DNA of 64,000 nucleotides from Notospermus geniculatus (lineage: Eukaryota; Nemertea; Pilidiophora; Heteronemertea; Lineidae). Within the stretch, counting starts at the first letter, position 1, and every line of letters starts with the position of its first letter. A model generated the notes under the pieces. That model was not told where the DNA came from, did no database searches, and worked only from the letters and a program-made list of their open reading frames with translations. Below are positions 43,201 through 55,200 of the stretch, one piece after another. The DNA is taken from NCBI GenBank assembly GCA_002633025.1, contig NMRB01001927.1:75190-139189 (forward strand), in the 5' to 3' direction. The translations under genes and the position numbers were made by a program.

Positions 43201-46200
43201 AATATCTCCTTCTGTTGCACTAATTGCTCTTCATAAACGAGTAATTATCACATGAACAATTAACATCATGAGCTGTCATCATTTGACACATTTACTATTT
43301 GACACATTGTTTTTTTCTGTCAGTCATATCATTTTCATGCCTTTGCAGTTCCGGGCCCAAATCCATAAAACCTTGCTAGCTTAGTTGGTTGCTAGTTGTG
43401 TACATCGGCCTGTACAAACTGGGCACTTTAGCAGGCATCTAAGCCTGGCAAGGTTTTATGGATTTGGGCCCTGAACTCTAGTCTAGTCCAGGTTGACCAA
43501 CTACAAGCGCTGCTCCACCACATGCGAGTTTTTTGGTGCAAGCTGCCTCCTATGGGCAACTCAACCAGACAACCACGGTGGTGGGAGCCACGGTGGTGTA
43601 GTGGTTCGGGCCTCTGGACTAGCGGTCAGAGGGTCCCGGGTTCGAATCCCACTGGGCGTGAGACTTTGGGCAAGTCTCTTTGCCTCACTGGCTTCTCTCC
43701 ACCCAGGTGTATAAATGGGTACCGGTCGGAAATACTCGGATTGTAGCGCTGAATGAGCAGCTCATCTGAGTTCTACTGAAAGGTTTCAGGATAGACTGGG
43801 CTAAGTGTAAAGTCGGATGACACCTCTACCGTTGTTGATATCAGACTATAAACCCAAACTTTTAACTTTAACTTTTACAGTGGGTGATTTCAAAGTTGGT
43901 GTTAACACGGTGTTTGCAATGCATTAAAGCACTGTAAACACCGTGTTAACACCAACTTTGAAATCACCCACTGGGGAAATGTTTGCATCATTGGTCAAAG
44001 CATATTAAATCATAAGGAAGCCAACAACGGTGAGTTGCCCACTGACAGCCAACTCGCATGAGAAAACTCTAACACGGAGCCTTTGGATATGAAACAGAAA
44101 AAAAATTTCGAACTCAGCAATAACAGTCTAACCCCAGATTCTCTTTGCTCAAAATGCACAAATTAAAGAGTTTTGCTCGAGGTCATACTAGAGAATGTGT
44201 GAAGAAACACACCTACTCTGAGTAATCTGCACTTGGATGTCTCGCTGCGCCATTTCCAACAGAACCGTGTGTGGAATGTGAAAAAGAAACTTGAACACAA
44301 CCCAAGAGGAAATCCAACCTCGACTGTTACCGACATCTCTCACTTCAAGGACTATTGAGAAAAACTTCTTTTTTGCTCGAGAATATTCTGCCAGTGAGAG
44401 AAGGTATCAGGTATTTGAAGGAGAGGCCATCGAGAATGAGTGCGCACCATTTCCCAGGCGGCCTGGCACCGAGTACCTCATCAACAAAAGGCACGACAAT
44501 TGAAAATTCACGAGAATATTTTTTTCGAAAAAGTTGCAAAACACATTGGAAAAACATTGCTTGGCTCTTTTGACAAGCCTGTCTGTAATATTGCACTTCA
44601 ATCGATTCACGCTTAGAAACAGCCTTTGTGAAACTGAGTGGAATGAGCAAGCGTTAGTAAATAAATAATGAAAATATACTCCTAGCTGCCAGTCGTCGAT
44701 CGATCAGTTTTCCGAGAGAACAATGGGCTAACTGCACGCACAGCATATTTTACTGTTCGTTTGCAGTTGACATTTTTGTAAACGTGAAGTTTGGCATGCC
44801 GCATTCACGAACCGCCCGACCAGTTTCTGTACAAGTAGCAAATTCAAGATTCCACATTGTATACACAGCCACTTCTTGCGAGCATTCCACATTTTACACA
44901 TGCCCCATCAATAATCATCATACATCATCATCATCGCAGATGGCAATATTCGCCTCTGTTTTTTGTTTCCAATATATCACAAGTTTCATCACTGGCAGAC
45001 AAAAACAAGAATATGGATGACACTTGTTCATTCTTTATGGCTGAATTATGCAGTTCTATGTGCCGGTCGTCAGGAATAACATCAAGTTATGACCTAACAT
45101 CAACTTTTTACGGTCTGCAATGCACCATTAAAGTGCAATTAATCATGAGGAGATATTGTAACCCTCTGCCCTACCGATCACGATTCTCTGATACATGAGG
45201 CTCGACATGACATCTTGCTCGTGTATCCGGGACGACAATTGGCAGGCAGATTAAAGAGGCTTTGTAACGACGGAAAGACAGAAGTAACATTTCGTGAGAT
45301 CGGCTGCGATTAGTCATGGATTACTCCTGAAGAGGAGGTAGAAATAATGTGTCTTCAAAGACGGCCACAGCTCAAAAGCATCACTCCGTCATCAATAGAA
45401 GCTGTCAGTCAGTTGACCAATAGGTGTCACTATGGCCCAATAGAAGCAGTCAGCCGCGCGTGTTGCCAAAAGATGGCAGCAAAGTTCTAGCGGACCAATA
45501 CACAGGAAAATGCACATGATTGGTGCATTGAATTGGGCCGTAGTAAAACCGATTGGTCAACTCACTGACAGCTCCTATTCAATGCCAAGCGGGACCCATT
45601 CTTGGTTGATTGAGCATTAATCAAGAGAATTTCCTTTTGTATTGGTCCACTAGAACACTGCTGCCATCTTTTGGCAATAAGAGCGGCTTAGGCTACTGCT
45701 CCTATATTGACCAGTACATTTACTAAGGCTGCTCAAAAGATATACACCTGTACTTATACGAAAGCAGGCAAATGCAGGAGGAAATCGGAGATTCCTAAGA
45801 AAGCCTGCACTGTGGAAGAAGACAACTCCTTGAATTGAAGACTATGGGCCGTATTTTAGAACGTTCCTTAACATGAAGGTCCACCTTAAATCTATTGTTC
45901 TCGATGGTTTTACAATAGACTTAAGGTCGACCTTAACGTTAGGAACGTCCTAAAATACGACCCTATGGTTGGGAATCAACCCATAACCTCAGAGGGGACT
46001 TGTTATTTCAACTGTGCCACTAGGACAAACCATATCAAAGTTTTGATTGCTCACCGTGACATTTCAAACACCAATAGCCCTCCCTATTCGTGTTTTTCCC
46101 AGGAGAGAACAGGAATAATCGACAGGAACGAACGTACATGACCTTTTTTCTATGATTATATCGCATGATACCAAGCGCAGGGATCAGTGTGTGGACATGA

Positions 46201-49200
46201 TTGATGGCTGGGCTGATTGATGAGTTAGTCCGAACCAATATCACTGCATCATTCATTAATACCCACGCTATATTCAAATGGAGAATGATTATTACCGAGT
46301 TCATGACTTCGTCGCTATGGGTGGGTTCAAAAAACCGCTGGAAATGGTCGACTGGTTATACAAAACCAACTGTGATGTGATGCGGCCACACAAAACTACA
46401 TGTATGTCTCTTTCTATGTATAGTGCACCCGGCCCCGCTCTTACAAACCTCGATTTTACGAACTCCTGGATATTACGAACCCAACATCTGGCTCCCAAAA
46501 TTTGATGAACTGTATGTAAATCCTCGCTATTACGAACTCCGCATTAGGCCACGTGTTTTTTATTTATTGGTTTACGGGACCGCCGACTTGCTTTTTCCTC
46601 AAATCAGAAAAAAAATAAAATCAGAAAATGACCTAATTTTGTTTTATTTTTGCCGACGGAATCCACTTTTTTGAATAAAAAATGATGAATAAAATAAAAT
46701 CTTCTTGTTGTTTGCTTTTTTCAAGACCCGCCGATGGCAAATGTTTGCGACTGAACTTGAACATAAAATGAAAAACGTCATTAAATTATTGTCAATTTTA
46801 ATTCTTCCGGTCATGCATGGAAATTGGAATCTAATTTTTATTTTTATTTTATTTCGACCACCTGACCATAACTTTTGGATGCCATCTCCCGTAAACCAAT
46901 AAATATAAAACACGTGGCCTTAGTACGAACTTAACCCTTGGACCCTGAAGGGTTCGTAATAGCGAGGGGGGACTGTATTTCCATTTCACCTTCGCTTCTC
47001 TCTGCGGCACGGCATAAATCGTCCAATGGATATCGTTCTGAATCATCAGGGCCTACATCTCTTACTTGTAACACTCACACACCTTGCATCCTCCCATAGC
47101 AGAGCTTTGGACTCTCTCCTCTTCATACACTCACACAGAATGGATAAAGAGAGCGAGGTAAAAACCACTGCTGTGGGAGGATGCACTCTGAGATTTCCCA
47201 CTTAGCAAAAACGTGTCATCCGATTCTGAAAAAGGATGCGAGAAGTAACGCCCAGAGAAAGAGTTGCACCACTTGTATCTTCTTTTATCATCTTGATCGA
47301 GAAGTGGTACCTCAGGTTACTATGGTGAAGTAGAGTAACAAGAAAACATCCATCGTTGCTGCTCCGGGCGGCGGCGAGAGAAAAAGTCGAGTGGCAAAGC
47401 CAACCAATGGAGTGATAAGAATAAAGAGCGTAGATAATTGAAGAAGCCGGGAGGGGAGTACCATAAACAACTTTCAAGAGAACAAGAAGGGAAAAAATGG
47501 CAGAAGCTAGCTGCGTAGATCAGCGGGTACAATGCCTGGATGTAGGCTCAGTGGTGGCCTGCGGATGTATTTTGTCAGAAGGATCACTGCATTCAAAGTT
47601 GGAAAACGCCAAACCTGACGTGAAACTCGTGACACTCTGATCTCATTTCAAAGCATCCCAAAACTTCTGGAGTAGCATGTCAGACATTAGTGTAGATGGC
47701 AGCAGCGATGTAATGGGGAACCCGCACGACAAACTGGAATAATAGATGGCGCAGCGAGTAGAACACCCGAATGACATACCGACGTCATTTTTTTCACTGT
47801 TGACGTTGCAGCGTCAAAACATCTGCCTACATTTTCTGCACAATTTTCAGCGGGATTTTCCCCAAAAGACGTTGTCAACATTGGCATCCTGTGGCATTTC
47901 TGACAAAACAAACTGTGATATATGGAGAATTTTGGAAGGAAACAGGACCGTGTAATTTCATCAAAATCGAACCAAATAGAGTTGTTTATTTGGGGGCAAG
48001 AAGTAAACTGAAATACTGTTAGAAAATAGGAGTTCCGGGTCTTACACTGACAGCGCCACGTCGTGGTGTTAGTTCGCCGGTTCCTCATTAAGCCAGAATG
48101 ATGCAGAGAAACGTGTGACTAAGAAAGGAGCACAGGGGCCATCCAAAACATCAGATGTCATGAATTCCTGAGGGCCAGTTGATGCAGTGAGGACATCACT
48201 CATCCTGACACAGCTAAGGCTGTGAAATCCCGAAGGCTAGCTGATGCGCCAAGGACGTCCCTATTAGCTCCTGTTTGAGATGCGTATCAGGTAAATTAGC
48301 TGTTTTGATGAGTATCTCCTCTCCCGCGGGGACGGCAGAATTATTGGCCTAATTTATGTAATTGGGATGCTGCGTATCATGTTGAACATAGCGAATGGCG
48401 AGTATCTACTAACAATCTGTCATATCTGTCAAAAAGTCACAAGTTTCTTCATATTCGGGTAACTCCAATGAACGTTCTCTGTATTTCCTGCTAATGTATA
48501 GGGATGGTGGCGCTGGGGTCCACTGACTTTCTGCGTACCTGCGCCAATCTGGCAGTAGACATGCAGAATACAATGGAAACTCCCTTGTCCAAAACCTCTC
48601 AATGCGGACACCAAGTACAGTCATCAAGGGCAATTATTTCTCTTCATTTTGACCTCTGACACCCCACAATTAAGGACAGTGTCTTTCAGTCCCATAGGAC
48701 CACGGTATTGCCACTTTTTCTCGCCACTGTGCCACTCTCCAACCAAAGGACTAACTACGTTGTCTTACTGCCGCTAGGTGGCTCCCTCTACATCGGCAGT
48801 CAAGTAACGCATTTGAGCCACCTAGAAGACCACGCCCACTTTTTGACAAAAATCCCCATCACCTCTAATTTACAAATCAAAATCACCAATTACTGCCGGC
48901 ACCGCCACAAACTGCCAGCTCCAGACGCCGAGACCGCCATAAACCGCCTTGACTCATTATTACACTGTTCTCTATTCAGCTTATTATGTAGTGGCATTTC
49001 ATGGCGGTTCAGGGCGGTGAAAGGTACAGATGGAAAGTGCAAAACAAATAGGTCGCTCTATTGGGTTAATAGAGAGGTTCCACTGTCCATGTCCTCAGCA
49101 GGGGACCCATCTCCTGATGGATGTAGCTCCCACACAACTAATCCAAGTAGGACGAAGGATCAGGCAGTCACATTTTGATTCCAGCAAAAAATGGCATACC

Positions 49201-52200
49201 ATGATAACATATACAAACACACTGGCCTTTTTCACTCCAAATTGTATCATGTCAAGTGCTCCACAAGTAGGCAACGCCAGGCGGCCTGGATCGAATTTCA
49301 CAAAAAAATACCTTCAAGTGGCACGTTAAACATGTTTTTTTACAAGTGAATGATGTCAAGGAGGGTGTTCTATACGCCATTTGAATAATTTTAATTGAAA
49401 ACTATTTGCTGCAGTCTGAACATCTGTCGGGTGGGGCGGACACAGCATGTAGGGCTAGGGCTTGGTATAGTTACGGTAACCATATCGCCCAGGCATAGCT
49501 TCTTTTACGATATGACATTGACAGCTATTGCCTGGGACGTTATGGTTTACCCATTTTTATGCGCCCTGTGGAGCATAGTGTATTGGCATGTACTGAATAA
49601 AATGACCAATTACTCCCAAACCTGACTAATTTAGAAAGATCAACCGACGTGAATCCTTTCATTTATCCTTATGTCTCATAGTGGTCATTCCAAAAGACTG
49701 AAAAATTGGCACAAATTAGGAAAAAACTTTGATACAAAACTCCGTCGAAATGTCACCAACTCATAAAACAAGTCTCAAACACGTAGCTGTCATAAGATCC
49801 GAGGTCACATGACTGGGCGTAGTCGCTGACGCTGAATGAGAATGAGACTGACGTCAACTGCCATGACTGCGCAACTGCATTGCGCGAGACTCCCATTATG
49901 GCGTGTCACCGGTCTGTACATTTACATGTAGATTCGAGAAGTGGATTTCAAACTCGATTTGGGAAGTAAATAAGGATGGAATTTTACTGAATTCACTCGG
50001 ATATGGTATATCGACGGTCAGCTCAATATTGTGGATTTTCGTCCTGGTTTGTGAATTAACAGTGCCCGGCTGGAATTCGGGGCGGAGGTGCTCCACAGGG
50101 AATGTATTGGGCAAGCTGAGACTCTGTATGCGCGCTATGTAAAAAGTCATTGGGTAAAAGCAAAAGCGCAGCATCAGAGTCCCAGTTACTGAGACTAGGG
50201 CTTGGTACAGAATGGAAATCAAGTCTACTGCATTAAATCAACAGCAAAATCCATTGGAAAGAAAGAACGGTTCCAGGCGCCACATCACAACTGGTGGTTA
50301 TGTCTAAGAAACCAATAAAAGATGACACACATTTATGAAACAATGAAGCCCACAGCCATCCAAAATGAGCCAGATGTGGGCATGGCGGTGATTCCCGCTG
50401 TTCAGTTCAAAGACTCTTCACACATTGCCAAGCCACCCAGGAATTTGCACCGAATGACCCACCATTGATATCTTTCCGATTAAACCACAGAACCTAATTC
50501 TATAAATGGCGTCATTTCTCTATCAATTTGTATTATTGGTTCTCCAGGGGACTGCAAATCAGCCACGGTGACCTCAAGTCTACTCAAAGATAGTCTCGGA
50601 AAATTGCATTGAATGAGTGCATCCGGCGAAATGACGGAAGTATACAGTCTATACACAAAATGAATGAGGGTAATTCAGCAGAGTTGGTAATATACTTGGC
50701 TGAGCAGTCAGGAAATTAAAGATTTGCCACAAACTGGGCCTGCTGATCAGTCACCACGGCATGGCATATCCTTACATGTACCACAAGTTCATAACCAGTC
50801 CACTGACAGAGCTGAAGTGAGAAAGACTAAAGCCAGGTGTACATGTACATCACACTTGCGACTGGAAGCAACTGATCTGATCAGCCGCAGGTGATGTACG
50901 CGCTGCGCGCACATCGCAAATTCAGCAACTCGGTAAAATTAGGAGGATCCAATCAGTCGTCATGTCCTGACCGCACTTGCGATTGGCAGCAACTCGGGTA
51001 ACATCCGGGGCGTTGGGACTCGACGAGACTCGGTTTTGTTCAGAAAACTGGCACTGATCAGTCGCAAGCCCACGTACATCGCACCAACTGAACGAAACTG
51101 GTCGACTAGTTGCTAGAAACTTGAACATATGCAACTGGTGGTGACTGGCAAAATCTCAGTTGCAGCGAGTCGCAAGGCTGTGTACATCGACCATTTCTGG
51201 TGACTGATCAGTCGCCTCAAGTTCCAGCTAGATCCTCCCAGTTGCCAAGCTGGATCGCCAGGTAGCTCAGTGGCGACTAGTTCTCTCCAGTCGCAAGTGT
51301 GATGTACGCAAGGCTTGAAGCCAGCAAACACCAGGCGATATCGCATGCGACTATCGCTGATCCACCAACACAACTTGAAGACACAGGAACAAGAAAACAA
51401 CTTCTTCGATACTGGCAGCAGTTCCGAGCTACGATAAAAAATTGATAAAAAATTGATAGCCCATTCGTGTATAGATTCCTTCCTCATTTTTCACAGGTTC
51501 ACCTGTCAGAAATAAATGAGGTGTTCTAAATTCAATTCAGTGCAACACCATGTTTCTTCGTTATTGCCGCTTGTCTCAGGTTGTTGGAATGATAAGCCAG
51601 AAAACAAGGAACAAGAGAAAGGAGGTTTTATATTGGCGCAACAAGATCAGTGTAATCTTGTAGATAGGCTATACTGTCAGACGGGTGTAGTGGAAACATC
51701 GATGCCTGTCACCGCTGTGGTTCAGGGTTTGATCCCAAGTTCGCCCATTCTCCAAATGAAAGACAGGGTTACTACTCTCTTTGACACTCATGGTTTCTCC
51801 GGGCACTCTGGTTTCCTTCTGCAGTATCAGTACACATTTATTCAGTTCACACAATACAGATTTTACTAAAAGTTTTTAAAAAGTTAGTGTTTGGGTTTAT
51901 AGTCTCATATCAACAACGGTAGAGGTGTCATCCGACTTGACACTTTAACCCCACTCTATCCTGAAACCTTTCAGTAGCTCAGATGAGCTGCCCATTCAGC
52001 GCTACAATCCGAGCATTTCCGACCGGTTATTTATTCACCTATGTGGAGAGATGCCAATGAAACAAAGAGACTTGTCCAAAGTTTCACGCCACAGTGGGAT
52101 TCGAACCCGGGACCCTGTGACCGCTAGTCAGAGACCCGAACCACTACACCTCCATGGCTACAGAGATAATACACCATTTTAGTATTTGGTGCTTGGGCTC

Positions 52201-55200
52201 TGAACCCAGTATCTTTTTTATACATCCAATTTTATGCAATAAATTATCTGAAAACCTTTACAATATTGAGAAAACCGCGACACATTTTGTTACCCCATTC
52301 ATGAAATCCACTTCCAATATCCATAACACTTAAATACTCAAATTAAATCACAAATACATCGAATCAAATAGCAACTCATTAACGACAGAAACATTTGAAC
52401 TAATGGCCTATGCATCGTTAATAACATATGGGAATATTTGATGTTTCGCGTGGGGAGTATATGCAACATTAGAGCGCTTATTTTGCCCACGGTATTTATG
52501 AGAAAATTAAAGGTCATGGAATGACCCTTCATGGTTATAATACACGCAGGTTTTAATTCTTGGTTGGTAAACTAGTCACGTACACATAAACACTGACCCA
52601 ATGTTTGCATATTTGATTTGATGCAAGTCGCCAAATGATGGAGAAATGCAAGGTGGCGAAAGCCAACTGCATGAAACATACTGTAATTTAATTTTTAATA
52701 TATCGTTCAGCAATATTCAGGCTCAGCCCTCTTATAATTCTTCGTAGGGGAGTACTAATGGCGTCAAGGGAGGCTACGGGTATACCAAACCTGATTCCTA
52801 TGCGAATTTCGTATCCGACACCCTGTGCGTTGCCGCACCCGTCAACACACACGATGTGGCATTGGCTTTTCCTTCAGATGGTTAGACCAATGCGATCCAC
52901 TGTGCATTGACGCAATGCGCCCAAAAAAGATTTTCAGCCGACGCATTGGTCAACGCACAGGTTTTTGAAGGTGGCGCTGGTGTGCCTCATCACGCATTGG
53001 ATGTTGCTCAGCAACGCGAAGCATACGCAGAGGCAACGGACATGAAAACGCATTGGGTGTACAGTGTTTTTCTGTGCGATTGTTTGGAAAACTTATGCAA
53101 CAACGAACAGGCATCGCACAGGACGACGGATCGCGTTCAGTGTACCCGTAGCCTAACTGTTAGAAGTAGTCTTCGATCGTAGACTAGACCACTGCAGCGG
53201 CAAGCCAACTTCATGCTTCTTGAACTGACTTCTTAAATGTGAAACTACGGTATTTGCATCAATGTGAAAACCTACCTTAGATACATGATACACACTATCC
53301 CATGTAGGATCATATTGACCAGATGGTATGACATGGGCTCCAGCTCTGAGAAGGCGTAGTTCATACGGAATGTGAGGACGCACAGAGGTCGGTACGACTT
53401 GTGACTCTGCTCCTGTGAAAGAAGACAAGATTTAGACAAATAACGGCTGTGGAAGTATGAAGTTGAACTTGTGAAAAGAACTGAGGATCAAAAGCATTCA
53501 GAACTGTAGATAACACGACTTACTGGGCCTGCTGACAACTAATTCTAGCTGTGGTTACACTGCATAAATCCCCGTGCTTTCCCCGGGGATTTTGCGGTTA
53601 CACTTATAAATCGCCGAGTCTAAATAGACCCGTGTCTGAAATCCCCATGCTTATTAGCCCCAGCGAGCTCGAAGGGGCAATGCCGGGGCTATAGACACGG
53701 GGATTTTATGTAGTGTAACCACGAAATCCCCGTGTCTATTTGTAGTTGCCTACATGTACATGCAGTGCCCCTATCGCCGGGATACGGAACTTATTACCGA
53801 TCACACTTTTAGTAGTGTAACCGCTCGCCGTGTCAACGCCGTGTTTTTTTCTGGTTCGGAAAAACCCCGTGTCTCAAAAAGCACGGGGATTTTAGATAGG
53901 TGTAACCACAGCTTCTGATGTCACTGTAAAGGTGCCCACAGGTCAACATTGCGTCCTGAAGCAACTCGCGGCAACTAGCTTTCCGGCGATGGAAGCAACT
54001 CGGAGTGACTGATCAGTTGCCGATTTTGTCGACCTGAGCGCACTTGCGTCTCCGAGCAACTGCCGGATGCATCATGAGCCTGCTGTTTGAGGTTTAACTG
54101 CCAGTTGCTCCAAGTTCCTCTCAATCGCTGAAATGTCGACTGCGCGTGGTGGTTCTTGATCTGCGACGGATCCGTCGAGTTGCTTCAAGACGCAATGTCG
54201 ACCTGTGGGCACCTTAACACTCTAATTTCAAGCTTCACCAAGTTCGAATTGAATCCAAAATACTGGTTGTATGCATCTTGCCCAACCAAGGCTTCCTGTC
54301 ACTCCTACTATCGCTCCATCCACCCTTGCCGACCACCGTAGCATTTATCGCTCGCATTTGCCGCCCATGAGCGTGGCGGCTGAAGCAGCCAAACGTTACT
54401 GAAAGCGCGGTTTATGACGAAGATAGGAACATTGTGAGGTTTGGATCGATGAAAATCTCAAAATGAAGAATACCGGTGATCTAATACGTTAATGCATGTT
54501 TTATTCACAAAACATTGGGTTACACTCATTTATCATTGACAGTGGTGGGGGGTGTGCGGTCCATGGAACGACCTGTCTGCGAGCAGGATGACAAACGGTG
54601 GTCGACTCAAGGGTGAAGGGAGCGTAGTTCGAAGGGCGGAGTGATCGGAGGCCTTGATTAGTCAAGATGGTTGTATGAGGGTTCGCCCGGAAGTGTCGGG
54701 ATCCCACATCATTGTTGGAAGCTATGATCACATTATGTGCAGTTCGTACAATTTCAATTTGACCACCCAGTTACCACGACAACACCACACTTAACCTTTC
54801 ATGCGCGATTACCAAAGCTTTGTAGTTCACATTTCTTATTGATAAATCAGATCCCACTTCACAATTTCATAATTTCATCTCATTTGTAATTACCAGCTGA
54901 GTGATTTCAAACAAACAGTTCTGTATGGATAAGATGATCAAGGGTATTTACCCAACAAACAAAGCCAGGGGCATTCGTATAAATCCCACTCACGATATAA
55001 AACCAATGGATTTGATCATAAATAAATCCAGTTTTGTTCTATAAAGTATTCATTAAGGAAGGACTAGCATTTCCATGATTTCTAATGCCCATTTAAGAGA
55101 CTTTGCCTTAGCTGTTAGAGAAAATATTGTTAAAGGGACAAAGCTCTAAATCCTCAACATCATCACAGCGAAGGGTATGTTTAGTAAATGGAAAACGTTG

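Noticed and set aside
43590-43660. A functional tRNA gene
   Set aside because: A and B boxes are present, but there is no paired acceptor stem, and it continues into a shared body and A/T tail; the second copy shows the same structure.
43493-43746. Two open frames of 73-74 codons
   Set aside because: They are translations of the SINE-1 tRNA-like head (B box read as VRIPLGV-type text), not genes.
44291-45198. Overlapping frames of 70-113 codons on both strands
   Set aside because: No family resemblance and no consistent splice sites; such lengths are expected by chance in 64 kb.
48708-49178. 156-codon plus-strand open frame
   Set aside because: It lies within a probable mobile element, with no recognisable domain and no splice context.
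53153-53428. 91-codon minus-strand open frame over exon 2
   Set aside because: Wrong frame. Another frame between the acceptor at 53413 and the donor at 53275 gives the conserved SHKSYRPL segment.
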